DNA of 64,000 bases from Budorcas taxicolor (Eukaryota; Chordata; Mammalia; Artiodactyla; Bovidae): the NCBI RefSeq assembly GCF_023091745.1, contig NC_068912.1, forward strand, positions 55,978,567 through 56,042,566, in the 5' to 3' direction. The position numbers were made by a program, and so were the translations under genes. This document shows, piece after piece, positions 45,515 to 57,275 of the stretch. The notes under the pieces were generated by a model. That model did not search any database. It had not been told where the DNA came from and saw only the letters and a program-made list of their open reading frames with translations. The number at the start of each line of letters is the position of its first letter. Positions within the stretch are counted from its first letter, which is position 1.

Positions 45515-47860
45515 TAATTATCGCATAGAGATGGATGAGCTCTCCCCACAAAACTTAGCTCAGATATCATGGCATATGCTTCCATACGTACACCCAAAGT
45601 TGTGAGTACGAAAAGCTTTGTTAATCATAGAATGAGGCTATCTGGAAAAAGCAGACTCAGAAGCCATTCTGAAAATGACTTGAAGGAGGAGGGAAAGGTG
45701 ACTGTCTTAATGATGGTTATGTAGTTAGAGGCTAAGGTGTGGATTTCCTTGAATGATCCCAGTTTGCTTGATTTGAACTTTCTGTCAACACCAAGGGAGG
45801 GTGCTTACGTAGCCAGGTAAAGTTGTATTGTGTCCATTTGAAGGTGAAGGCAACCTGTGACTGAGAGTCTGTTGAAACAGGCACAGGATAAATTTAGCCA
45901 AATCTAGGACTTATCAGTTGCTGATTGTATGGGGTCAGTAATTTCAATAATACTGAATATGAGAACTACAGTATTAAATGGCTGTAATCCATCATAGGTG
46001 CTATTTATTCTTTCCAGGTTAAAAACAAACTAAATTGGATTTTTAAACAGAAAAATCCAGTGGTGATAAATGCTCTTTCTCTAAATAGGACTTGTATAAT
46101 AGGTTCCAATCCTTGAAAGCCTTATTTTAATTTGTATTGAGTGTTTAAACCATTTTGAATCAGGGATGGAAAGGTGAGGATATCCTTCAGGTCTTTTTGT
46201 CAAGCCAATTGAAAGTACCAAAGACTTAATTTAATTCTAATTTATTATCATTGGGTTACAGTATTTGTGTCCATTATGGGATAGTTTAAGGCAATGAGTA
46301 ATATGGCTCTGAGAGATTTAAGCAAAGCAATAGTTCCAATGTTTAATCTGTTTTATACCAGTGAATACTCTATTTTATGTTCAATAAATCCCCTAAGATT
46401 GAAGGTAGTGTTATGTTTAAATGTAGTGGAATATCCATGTATAATTGTAATTTGAGTCCCAGTAGTGACTTAAGCCATGAAAGTTTGCCAATTAATATAT
46501 ATCACTAGATGTCAAAGTTAATTCAGAACCTTTACTATAGAGGTACCAAAACCAATTACACTCTCTTTTTGTTGTATAATTTCTTTTAGTAAAATTGAAA
46601 TTTCAATTAGATTAACATATGGAACTCTGGGTCGGTTTTTTGTTTCCTTACCATATATCCAGTCTTCTAAAAATGTATTCATTTGTTTTTTGTGGCTAGT
46701 ATATAACCTCTAGAGTATATATAATACTAGCATCATCAGGGCTCGGGTTTTCCCTCATGGTAATGGTTGAATTAACCACTTGGCTGTGCCACAGGGTTGT
46801 CACAGGTGTTACTCTTATAACCCTCAATATCAGGATATCTTTTTGGTGACTGAGACACAGCAATGGCAAAGGCATTTTTTCAGGTCCCAGTGAGACCTCT
46901 GATTTTTGAACCATGAACCTCAACATGCCACAGGGTGAATATTCTTCCTATGAGTGATCACCCAATAGGTCTGTGTACTCCACAAGGCATCGGTCTTTCC
47001 CCTGAGAGCTCTGTAGAATGTAAACCAATACTTGGTTAAGGAACAAACCCCCAAATCACAAGATGAGAGTCATTCCCTTTATCTTAGCATCACTTAAGAC
47101 TTATACTGGAGTCAAGACAGACAATTCAATCTGAGACATTCAGATAGGTCCTCCACTTTCCAGAGGACCCCAATCCAATATGCTTGTCCTTAAATGCTAA
47201 TTATAAAAATTTTCAAATTAGGTTCAAGAGGACTCAGTACATACAGTACAAAGAAACACAGTTCAATGTGCAAGCTTGCCAGCAAGCAGCTCCACAGCTA
47301 AAAGAACATGCTAGTCAGCAGGCAGCAGTGCCATTTATCAAGAAAAGAAATACCTTTAACGGCAAAGTTATTGCCTAGATACCTTGCTTACTGCACTGAT
47401 TATTGTGTGACTCCTCAAAGACAGACTGGATCCACCCCAACCCCAAATTTAGTTCAGATGTTGAAATGAATGCTGCACAGACACCAGGAGAATATGGAGA
47501 GCTTTATTAGTCTCATAATGAGGCATTCTGGAGAATGCAGGGCAGGTTCCCATGAGGGTCCAAAGAGCTTGAGAGCAAAGAGCAGTAAATGGCCTGGGGT
47601 TCATGGTGTTTATGGACTGAATATGGCATCAGGGTCCTCTTGCTTGCATCACATTTGCATGGTTTGAGCTTCCTGTTCATATCTGCACTGTGTGAGCTTG
47701 CTGTTGGCTCCAAAAGAAGGGGCACCCAGGCTTTCTTATTTATTAGCTTTCCCAGATGTGCAGCAGAGAGACAGGGGCAAGTGGTGGAGCTTGAAAGGAG
47801 TCAGCAGTCAAGCATCAAATATGGACCCAAATTCAATTACATATGCTTACTTAATTATTA
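45515..47860 (-). mobile_element. Degenerate LTR retrotransposon with two diverged LTRs
   Basis: Two blocks, about 45515-45880 and 47415-47860, resemble each other in the same orientation. Aligned landmarks are acttagctcagat/atttagttcagat, gctttgttaatcatagaatgagg/gctttattagtctcataatgagg and gtttgcttgatttgaacttt/atttgcatggtttgagcttc. On the minus strand the upper copy has an AATAAA signal (tttatt at 47503-47508). The ~1.5 kb between would be the internal region, and its length suits a MaLR/ERVL-type element. Family not identified, and no coding frame survives. Confidence 0.45.
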
Positions 47861-48094
47861 TAAAAAGTGGGGATAAAATACAGTATTCTTATGAAACAAT
47901 AGCCGAGTTTATCTTAATGAAGGATATACTTTGAATCAAACATAAAGAAGGTCAGAGGAAGGTCGGAGATATATGATGGAATGTTGAGTCAAATAAAAGG
48001 GGAATGGTGGTAATGGTAAAAGCTATGATGACAGCCAGCTCTTCCCCAGTCCACTAAAGTGGCTTAAACTCGTGGACTTATTTGATAACATTTA

Positions 48095-48195
48095 TAGAGT
48101 ACTGTTTTAGTTGCTGACATTGTAACAGTACACAAGCTAAAGAGTGTCCCAGACCTCAGGGATTTTACCTTCTCCTGGAGAAGAGAAAGCTAAGA
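48095..48195 (-). mobile_element. L2 3'-end remnant
   Basis: catttatagagtactgtttt, cagtacacaagctaaagagt and ttaccttctcctggagaaga match the antisense L2 tail. Confidence 0.55.
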
Positions 48196-48507
48196 GCATT
48201 CAGCTGATCGCCCTGCTGCTTCTGCGAGTTCCTGGAGTCTCAGCGTCATCTTCTGTTGGTCCCCATGCTTTGATCGCACAGGTTGTTCACCTCGGGTGCT
48301 GCTTTACATCTTCTGCTCTGCTGCTTCTCACAAAACAAAGTGCACTGGCGATTAAGGTCACAGAGCCTCAGGCTTTTGCCCTGAGTCAGGAAGGTAAGAG
48401 GGCACCTCAGGTCCTGAAACAATCACCAAACAGTTTAAGCTGGGATTCAAAACTCTCTTGAAGTCACTGAAGTATCTATGGATCAACAAGCAATGCTGAA
48501 GTTCCTG

Positions 48508-48885
48508 TGCTGTGTGCTTGGTCATGTCTGACTCTTTGTAACCCAAACGACTGTAGCCCACCAGGCTCCTCTGTGCATGGGATTTTCCAGGCCAAAATAC
48601 TGGAGTGGGTAGCCTATCCTTTCTCCAGGGGATTTTCCCAACCCAGGTATCAAACCGAGGTCTCCCACAATGCAGGTGGATTCTTTTTTTTTTTTTTTTA
48701 ATTGGAGGCTAATTACTTTACCGTATTGTGGTGCTTTTTGCTATACATTGACATGAATCAGCCACAGGTGTTCATGCGTCTCCCGGTCCCAAACTCCCCT
48801 CTCACCTCCCTTCCCTTCCCATCCCTCTGGTTTGTCTCAGTGCTGCAGTTGGATTCTTTACTGTCTAAGCTACCAGGGAAGCCCA
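48508..48885 (-). mobile_element. Bov-tA SINE split by an L1 insertion
   Basis: The body half (48508-48685) ends inside the head at gcaggtggattctt. The head resumes at 48845 (gcagttggattctttactgt) and ends accagggaagccc. The 159 bp between are a separate LINE fragment. Confidence 0.93.
48686..48844 (-). mobile_element. Bovine-type L1 3' UTR insertion
   Basis: A T-run (poly(A) on the minus strand) at 48686-48699 is followed by aattggaggctaattacttt, cattgacatgaatcagccac and the C-rich cctcccttcccttccc block, the familiar 3' UTR of ruminant L1. Flanked by gcaggtggattctt (48672-48685) and gcagttggattctt (48845-48858), 13 of 14 matching. It is the youngest LINE event recognisable at this site. 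Confidence 0.93.
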
Positions 48886-49074
48886 AAGTTCCTAGTTAAA
48901 CAATTTAAAATTAATTATTCCTTATTCTGTCCTCCCAAAGAACTTTTTCCTGCCTCTCTTTTAGGCTTTCCCCTGCACCACCCCCCCCCTCCACCCCCAC
49001 AGTTTACTGGAATTATTCATCCTACCCTTGGCCAGCCACTAAATCATAATGCTAAAGATCATGATTACTGAATT

Positions 49075-49230
49075 TAGAAGATCTAAACTTGATTCCTGGA
49101 TTGCTTCTATATTGGCTATGTGCTCTTAGGAAAAATGGCTTAATTTTTCTCAGCCTCAGATTCCTTTTCTACAAAAAGGGAACACTAATAGTACTTAATC
49201 ACTTCGTGTGGGGAAGATTAAAAGTGGCAC
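49075..49230 (+). mobile_element. MIR SINE fragment
   Basis: ttggctatgtgctcttagga, ctcagcctcagattcctttt and ctacaaaaagggaacactaa in sense MIR order. Confidence 0.7.
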
Positions 49231-51590
49231 AGCCTGTTTGAGTTTCACTCAAAGAGTGGCACAAATGACAAAAGCAATGGCAGCAAATATTATTGATCTG
49301 TTTCTCCATTAAAATGTCAGCCTTTCCAGGTGAGAGAATGTCTTATGATCTGCTTGTTAGGTCAACATCCCCCAGCATTGTTCTATGTACCTGGCCATAT
49401 ATTGATACATGACTCAATCAAATTAACATTTATTTTTAAATTCAAATTCAGATTGAATACTGCCACTGACTGGATTTATTTTCTCTCTGCTTCACATGCC
49501 CTTTTTGCTTTATCTCAATGCTGTGTCAGTTTTTTTTTTCTTTTTTACCTTTTTGTCTTCTAAATCTCAAGAGTCATGAAAGTCCCAAGAAATAGGTGAG
49601 AAAAATAAGATTAAAAAATAAAATCTTTCCATAAAGCAAAGTAGTCATGGAATGTAAATGAAATTTAATTTCAGAACCATATTAGAATAAGGATTGTTAG
49701 GCATCAACTCATAACTCCTTGAATGACTGTCACAGCAACAAGCCTCCCTACAAGTTGCCCAGCAGAGGGTGGGCTAGCATGGAGGTGTGTTGTGGTGCAA
49801 GGGTAGTGAACTGTAGCACTTGCCTGGGTGAACATAGACGTCCTTATGTGACTATGTTCCCAGGGTCTGGCAAGCCTATGAGGATGTTCTGTCTCCATGC
49901 TGATTTCTTGGGTATAAAACTTCAAACTCCCTCACAGTAACTACCACTAACTGATGAAATCAATTAAGCCAGCAGCACTATCTGCTGAAAACTGACTTAG
50001 CAAAGACAGAGAGGGAAGGAATGGTAGGGTAGCACAGATGAAACAGAAAAACAGGGAACTGGGTTCTGTTCTTGTTCTGTTTCTAGAAGCATTAAGTTCC
50101 ATCTATGTGATCTTTTACTTTGCTTTGAATCACTGCTTCCCCAGTAACTCTGAACAGCCCCCTACTGGGCCCCATTCCTTAACCTCACTGAGTGATTACA
50201 GTGAATACTGTGGTTAATGGTTTCTGGAAAGACGGTATCTATCAGCATCAGAGTGTACACATTTGGGCCTAAATATTGAGAAACCATAGGTATGTAATGC
50301 AAAGCCTGGGTGTGCCTGCCTGTAGAAAGGAGCTCGTTAGGATTAATCTTTTACCAAGTGACTAATGAGAAGGGAACGAGGCCCTTTTCTCCCTGACTCG
50401 GCAGAGATTTTGTTCAAACTTTCAAACAGGTCTCTTTGGAATGAGGCTGGTCACTGGTGAAGACTCTCCTTTAAGCATATGGAACTTAAAAGCCTCTTTT
50501 TAAAAAAAAAAAAACTTTTGTATACTCTAGCAAGTTCCTGAAAATCAAATGGCAGAACCTAAGCAGAGGACCGACTGCCAAAACGCATGCCCAGTTGGGG
50601 AAAAGTGTGTGGGGAATCATCCGGCAGGCTTTGAGAGCTTCCAGCTCAGCCTGGTAGAACTCTGTATTACCTTCTGTGCCTGAGCGCTGCCAGACTTTTG
50701 TGTGAAAAAGCATCTTTATGAAGCAGTACATTTGTTACGTTGTATCTACAAATCCTTTCTTTTCACCTTAGTCTCTGCTTTTAACATGGGCGATATGGCT
50801 TCATCTCTTGAGCTGCCCTGAGAGGAGAGACCCAAAAGAAATAAAGCAGGTGAGGGTACCAGGCATTTTTTCTGCTAAAATTAGGATAAGACAATAGGAA
50901 TTTTTTGTACAACTTCTGTAGTTGGCTAATAGAAGTCAAATTCTTTTCCAGAGTAATGTATTTGTTAACCCCGTTAAAAAGGGGGGGGGGGGGGATCTGC
51001 TTTATCAGTAAAAGCATACTGAGCTGAATACCTACACAAAGAAATTTTCAGTATAATTTATGGCATTTCATCATGTTGAACTGCATTTCAAGTAATTCAC
51101 CCCGGCAGTTTTATTCTCAAAATGGAAATCTTTGTACTTTTCTTGCCTTCATCACGTAAAATGAGTTTGTGATCAGCTGTAGTCCAAATACTTGATAATT
51201 TGTCTGACTGGATAGGGTTATTAGCAATTGAAGAAATAAACCCATTTGGATTTTCAGAGAGTTAAATGAAATAGGAGATTGCTATGATGATCTCTTAAAA
51301 ATTACAATGTAACGCACAGAAGTGAGACTTAAGAAACAAGATTTTCCATATACCAGGGAAATTCAAGCTCAAATTCCATCGACTAATTTCCAGGGATTAA
51401 GTGATCCATGTTGAAGTCAATGAAAAATACATCTTACAAAGCTGAGAGGTCAATTCAGTTCAGAAAAACAGACCAAATGGCACACTATCTTTAGAGATTC
51501 TGAGGCTAAAATGCATCCAGATCAATTGGATGAAAGATTTCATAAGATTCTTCAGACTGGTTAGAGTAAAGTGAATAGTGGTAGTCACAG
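49231..51590. other. Unrecognised repeat-poor stretch
   Basis: 2.3 kb without ruminant repeats. 50330-50740 is of mixed composition and could be conserved non-coding DNA, but no gene structure is visible. Confidence 0.4.
50981..50994. repeat. G14 homopolymer
   Basis: Fourteen consecutive G after gttaaaaa, unusual in this AT-rich area. Confidence 0.97.
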
Positions 51591-51594
51591 CCAG

Positions 51595-51745
51595 AGGATT
51601 CTGAAGGTTCAACTGATAGAATGTTAGACCTATAAGGCACTTGAGGATTACTTAGCACAACCTCCTAGTTTTACAAAGAGAAAATTGAGGCTTGAGGAGA
51701 TTAAGTGACTTGGCCAGCAGCTCTCAGTTGGCCTGGGTAGGTGCC
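51595..51745 (-). mobile_element. MIR-like remnant
   Basis: agttttacaaagagaaaatt gaggcttgaggagattaagt gacttggccagc resembles antisense MIR or a related old repeat. Family uncertain. Confidence 0.4.
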
Positions 51746-52017
51746 CACCCCCTATATTTCAGATGGATATCTTTGTAACTCTCCCATCGAATTCTTTCAG
51801 GAATTAATGATTTTCTTGAGTTGGTTTCCTTTGATTTTATACTGTGTAATGGGGCTGAAAATATAGAGTAAAATGCTGATACAGAGAATTTTCAAAATTG
51901 GTACTATTTTTAACTTTTGTTTAGCCTCTTGAGACATTGCATAGAGGCAGATAGCATTCATTTTATATTTGGGTTCAACTTTTCAATTTACAAAACATTG
52001 AATATCGAAGACTTGCT

Positions 52018-52033
52018 AATAATATAAGCTGCT
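52018..52033. repeat. Target-site duplication of BOV-A2 (left copy)
   Basis: AATAATATAAGCTGCT, repeated exactly at 52319-52334. Part of the GCT end could instead belong to the SINE tail. Confidence 0.8.
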
Positions 52034-52318
52034 GCTGCTGCTGCTGCTGCTGCTGCTAAGTCGCTTCAGTCGTGTCCGACTCTGTGCGACCCCAGAGACA
52101 GCAGCCCACCAGGCTCCCCCGTCCCTGGGATTCTCCAGGGAAGAACACTGGAGTGGGTTGCCAGTTCTTTCTCCAATGCATGAAAGTGAAAAGTGAAAGT
52201 GAAGTTGCTCAGTCATGTCCAACTCTTAGCGACCCCATGGACTGCAGCCTATCAGGCTCCTCCATCCATAGGATTTTCCAGGCAAGAGTACTGGAGTGGG
52301 TTGCCATTGCCTTCTCTG
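52034..52318 (-). mobile_element. BOV-A2 SINE, young, with (GCT)10 tail
   Basis: The GCT repeat at 52028-52057 is the SINE tail. Then come cagtcgtgtccgactctgtg, the gcatgaaagtgaaaagtgaa linker and a second unit ending ttgccattgccttctctg. Flanked by a near-perfect 16-bp duplication. Little divergence, probably recent. Confidence 0.95.
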
Positions 52319-52349
52319 AATAATATAAGCTGCTTACTGTTTAACCTAT

Positions 52350-52440
52350 TTACAGATACATTATTAGGATGAGCAAAGTTACATGACATTGCCAAGGTCA
52401 GGTAACCAGGCAATTAAGAATCAGGAACTTGAACCCAGTA
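52350..52440 (-). mobile_element. MIR SINE scrap
   Basis: gttacatgacattgccaagg, ctggcaaa-free caggtaaccaggcaatta and gaacttgaacccagtacttt: antisense MIR core. Confidence 0.55.
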
Positions 52441-52562
52441 CTTTTTATTGTTTACAACTCAAAAGTTAATCATGGATAACTAAGGGAAAGGGATCAACTC
52501 ATAAAGTTCTTAGAAGAAACTGAAGTATTCATTTGATATTTTCTTGTAAGAACTTCACTTGA

Positions 52563-52765
52563 TGGCTAAGGGCATGAGATTTAGACTCAAACAGAAATCC
52601 TAGGACGTTGGTTAGGTGATCTCTTTAAACCCCAATTGTCTCATCTGTTTAATGGTGATAATAACAACCATAGGTTTTATATAGCTATTATGTGAATAAT
52701 ATATGTAAAAACAGTGTGTCTCATTGTTTGGCTTACAATAAATACTGTATGCTATTATTCTATGC
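52563..52765 (+). mobile_element. MIR SINE, nearly full length
   Basis: Sense MIR: gcatgagatttagactcaaa, ggttaggtgatctctttaaa, ttgtctcatctgtttaatgg and ttggcttacaataaatactg in order. Confidence 0.8.
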
Positions 52766-53579
52766 TATTATTCTGAGTTTATACTGTCAGCAAAACAAGC
52801 AATGCTTCTTTTTTGTCATTAATATATGAGGATGTGTATATATATATATAATTTATTTACATATGATTATATACAGATAAAGTACATATGAGCTTCAATA
52901 AACTGTCAGTAATTATCCTTTATACCTTTCAGAATTCAATTCCCTTGAGAGCAAAGATGGATGTTTTGTCTTTGATGTAGAATATCAGCAATGACAAGTA
53001 TGATGAGCCATATATACCCAGAACCCGGTATATCTTTTGGAAGAAAATAGTTGTTCAATGAGGAGTTTTTATTGTTGAAGTAGAGTTTAATATTGATTTT
53101 GAAAATAATCCCTACTCTGGGCTGACTGGCTGATTGGCTTGCTTATATTTATTTATTTATATGTCTGGAGTTTGAGATAAGATGTATGAATTTGAGCATC
53201 TGTTTTAAGGTCTCAGTTCCCACATGCTGTTCATATGGAGCATCTTCCTCTGCAGCTATTCCTCTGATGTTTAAAGTTATAGTATATAGATCTTACAACA
53301 TGGTTTCTAGCTCCTTATCTAGCAATAGTCTACCTAATCCAGTGGTAGGGAAAAAATTGGCTGTGTTGAACATACTGAGGATATATGCCTACTGTGCTTT
53401 TTTAAATTTAAGGGTTTTGGTGATACACAGATTTTAATCTATGTACTAACTTTGACTACCTTATAAGATCCAGCTCAACTGTTCAAAAAGTGATATTTTT
53501 ATTTTACACTACATTAATTTTTTTTGTTTACAAGCGAGGTAGACATTTCCTACAACCAGTTGAAGAGGAAAAGAAAGCT
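52766..53579. other. No feature recognised
   Basis: AT-rich; contains a short (TA) run near 52838 and an 83-codon chance frame (53186-53437). Confidence 0.35.
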
Positions 53580-54480
53580 CTGGCCCAGTATTAATTAACT
53601 TCTGGCCACCCAGAAGTTAGCAGCCGTAGCACCACAGTCCCTTTCTGGGACATCCTTAAGGACCATGATAAAGAGAATCCCTACCAGTGGGCAGATCTTC
53701 GAGTAGGACACATTGGAAGAAGAAATGGCAAGAGGTAAGAGTCTATATAGATTCATGCACTGTGGCCAACGGTTTAACTAAATTGTTAGAGACTTGGAAG
53801 AACATGATTGGAAAATTTGCAACAAGAAATATGGGTAGGCTTCTCTGAATGGCCAAAAAATATGAAGATATATTTGTCCCATATGAATATTCACCAAAAG
53901 GTGATTATAGTAGAAGAGAATTTTATTAATCAAGTGGAAGGATGGCCCATCCTATGAATATCAATAAGCCTCTTTCCCCAGTCACCCCTGTTATTGACAA
54001 AGGGACTCATGGACCAGATGGCTATGGAGACAGTGATGGAGATTTTACATGGGCTCAGCAACATAGACTTACCTTCACCAAAACTGACTTCAGCCACTGT
54101 TAAGTGTCCTACATGCCAGCAGCAGATACCAATACAGAGTCTCTGATATGGTACCATTCTCTAGAGTTATCAACCAGCTACCTCATTGACTACATCGTAC
54201 TGATTATCATGGAAGAGGCAATGCTTTGTTCTTACTGAAATGGACACTTATTCTGAGTATGGGTTTGCCTGCCTACATGTAAAACTTCTGTCAAACTACC
54301 ATCTGTGTTTGTATAGAACTATATAATGTCATGGTATTCCGTATAGCATTACTCCTGATCAAGGCACTAACTTCACAGTAAATGAACATGAGAAATGAAT
54401 CGTAGACAAAGGAGGAAGCACATGCAAAGATCAGAGTGTATTCAAAAGCACAGAAGCAGGAAGGCTATGATATATTCGGT
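53580..54480 (+). pseudogene. Endogenous retrovirus pol fossil (RNase H to integrase)
   Basis: Across several plus-strand frames the sequence reads like the end of an RNase H domain followed by the zinc-binding and core parts of a retroviral integrase, probably a class I-type ERV. It is riddled with stops (for example TAA at 54101-54103) and frameshifts. No LTR was found at either side. It could encode nothing and is an old fragment. Class assignment is tentative. Confidence 0.6.
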
Positions 54481-55265
54481 GATTGCCAAACCTGAAGGCC
54501 TGTTTGTGATGTAGAAGCCTATTGAGGAGTGATGGGAATTGAGACTGACTATCTAAGACTTGGGACTGGCGGGGGACAGTCTGAGTAGTTATGCTGTCAT
54601 CTTCAGAATCACCTCTTCCTCTGTCATTAGTCTATGTTTCTTAAGCCAAAACTTCTCTCTTTGTGTCTGTCTTTGCATTTATCTTCCCTGAATAGTTTTT
54701 GCTTTGTTTTTCTCTAAGGTTCTAAATTTATTATAATAATAGAGTCCTACTGGGCAGCCTTGCCTACCTGGGCCTGTCTCAGCATGCCTACAGTGAACTC
54801 AACTTCTATAGTGAACTCAACTGACTTCATACCCTTTCAGGGCCTATTGAAATCATCTTTGCAAAATATGACAAGGGCCTGAACCAAGTCAGTGGCAGAG
54901 TTAGTTGAGAGGTAGTGACATTAACCTGGGGAATTCAGGACACGGACCACTATGTATCCATTCATGGGTGATATTCAAAATACGTAACAATCAGTTTATC
55001 AAGAATATTGATCATCAAAGTTGATGCCACAAACAGTCTGAAGGGACCCCAGACATGAACTATACTATAGACGTGAGCCATTGTGTGCTGGCTGAATCTC
55101 AGCTTGACTTCCATGATTGTTTCGTGTCATATTTTCAAAAGTTCAAGTTAAAAGAGATTTCAGAGCATGGAGGTTAGAGGATAAGAAGGGAAGATGATTA
55201 CTGAAGCGCTCTGGCAGGGCGCAGGTAGCTGATAGAATCACCAGTGGTTGTATTGCTGTGCTGTT
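54481..55265. other. Unassigned, possibly more ERV-derived DNA
   Basis: Follows the pol fossil without a clear boundary. Contains a short tandem duplication of agtgaactcaact (about 54791-54828). Confidence 0.3.
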
Positions 55266-55470
55266 CTTGTTGTTGCTGTTGTTCAGTCGCTCAGCAGTTT
55301 CCGACTCTTTGAGACCCTAGGACATGTAGCCCACCAGGCCTCTATCTATGGAGTTCTTTAGGCAAGAATACTGGAGTGGTCTGCCATGCGCTCCTCCAGG
55401 AGATCTTCCCAACCCAGGGATCGAATCTGCGTCTTTTACAGCTCCTGCCTTGGCAGGAGCTGGGAAGCCC
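55266..55470 (-). mobile_element. Bov-tA SINE with rearranged head
   Basis: Body from gttgttcagtcgctcagcag is normal, but the head is shortened: between gcgtctttta and gggaagccc lies a perfect inverted repeat, CAGCTCCTGCC at 55439-55449 and GGCAGGAGCTG at 55452-55462, with a 2-bp spacer. The usual gattctttaccactgagccac segment is missing. Confidence 0.9.
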
Positions 55471-57054
55471 TCATTTTCTATGGGCTGGTCTAAATGAGCG
55501 AGTAGCTGGCCACAGTTTAAGAACCTCTGGAAGAGACCCACCCTTGAAAACTCCCCAGAAGGTAGCTGCCTAGATCATACCCAGAAATTAGACTTCTGTT
55601 TTCATAATCATACAAAGCTATAGAGTACACAGACATTTCACCTATTGATCTGACTTTCCTGTGGACTTAAGCAAAGGCAAGAATTTTTACAATTCATGAA
55701 ATTAAAATATCATTCTTAAGTTGATAATAAGCCTGCTAACTGTTCATTCTGACCTGACCCAGAAATGCCCTATAACATTTCACAGTGCTAGACCTTTCAA
55801 ACTGAAAGATTAATTTCGATATGGGGAAAAAGTTGCATTGCTATTGTATTTGATCTTCGAAACAGTAAAATTCTTGATTATCTGAGGATCTAAAGCTTTT
55901 CCTTCTTAATTCACTAACCTTGAAAGTTTTATCAATAATACAGAGAACAAATAACTAACCTGATCAATGCTAGCATCTCCTTTAGATTTTCCTAAGTATT
56001 AAAACATAACTTTTATATTTACATTGGGTGGGAGTTGTGTGGTTTTCATTTGTCTCTGAGTTAAACATTAGCTATTTTTACCCTACTCTATTCTGTTATC
56101 ATATACAGATACAAAATTATGCTTTTTTGTTGACAAAGAAAGAAAAAAAAGTTAATGGCAAAGTATTTTGTAGGTGTCTTGAGGGCCCAAAGAAGAAATA
56201 GGAATGTTGTTTGCAATTTTTCTGTATCTTATCTCTGTCCCCTCTGACTAATATTCTTTTCTCTAGATTCTCTAACAGATTTTAAAATGTCCAGTTCCTC
56301 TTTGTTCCTCATGAAGGGGGTGTGGAATGAGGTTCCAACTTGGTCAGACGTGCTCTGACAAGAACTATGCCAGCAACACATAAAGCAGAGACCTGTTAAG
56401 GATTTCACCTTTTAAGAAATGACAGAATAATTACAGGACAACATGTCCTTCATGAGTAAAAACAACCAAACTAAAGTGCTTTCAAGGCTGGAGTGGCCTA
56501 CTTCTCTCCTGGCAAGCTGCATAAATCATCAGCTGTGAAGGGACTGGTTCACGGCCCTTGGCACACATGTATGTGTGTGTGCGAGTGTGTGCCCATGCAC
56601 GTGTATGTTGGAATGTACATGGACACATCATGGGTTAATTCACTCAGTTTCAGGTTAGTTGAAACTCTGATAATAAACCCCCCAATACATTTTACCTCCA
56701 TCTCTCTTCCCCTTAATCTTTAAACCTCAGGCTGCTTTAAAGGGAAAATTTAATCCATATATGTCTGCCTCATTTTCATTTAAATCGTCAAAAAAAGTTG
56801 TTTTAAAAGAGTTCTTTGATGTCCTACACTCCCTTGAGCCTTTTCTTAGCCTATTTTCTTAAAAACAGGAATTAGCATTTTCCCAGGTATAGAGGAGTTC
56901 TAACTCTCTTGCTCCCCAAACACAACCCCCACCGTCCCCACCCGAGGTCTCAAGTGAAAAAAAAAAAGGAAAAAAAAGTTTTGGAGTTACTGAGGGAACA
57001 CTGGTAGAGAAAACAGCTTATCGGAGGGTCAAAAAGCATTTACAAATACGAACT

Positions 57055-57074
57055 CAATGTGGGGCCCCACATTG
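57055..57074. repeat. 20-bp perfect palindrome
   Basis: CAATGTGGGGCCCCACATTG is identical to its reverse complement, with no spacer, and the symmetry ends exactly at these limits. It is not inside any recognised transposon. Such symmetry can mark a dimeric factor site, but none is assigned. Confidence 0.95.
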
Positions 57075-57223
57075 GGGTTAATAATTAACATTTCTGCTCT
57101 TTGGGGACCTCGTTCTACCCTGAGGATATGCCCAGGGAAATATTGGATCTCCCCACCCTTGGCTGATGCCTGCAGTCTGGAAAATTCAGAGACATGAATC
57201 TTAATGCAAGCGGCTATTTTGCC

Positions 57224-57275
57224 TTTTTGATAGAACTACGTTTTTGATAGAACTACATGTTTTTGATAGAACTAC
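57224..57275. repeat. Three tandem copies of a 16-mer
   Basis: TTTTTGATAGAACTAC occurs at 57224-57239, 57241-57256 and 57260-57275, identical each time, with spacers of 1 and 3 bp. A local triplication. Confidence 0.97.

Noticed and set aside
48144..48461. 105-codon frame near an L2 tail
   Set aside because: Begins inside an L2 remnant and shows no domain; treated as chance.
52028..52057. (GCT)10 as a coding polyglutamine or disease-type repeat
   Set aside because: It is the normal tail of a BOV-A2 SINE, not part of a gene.
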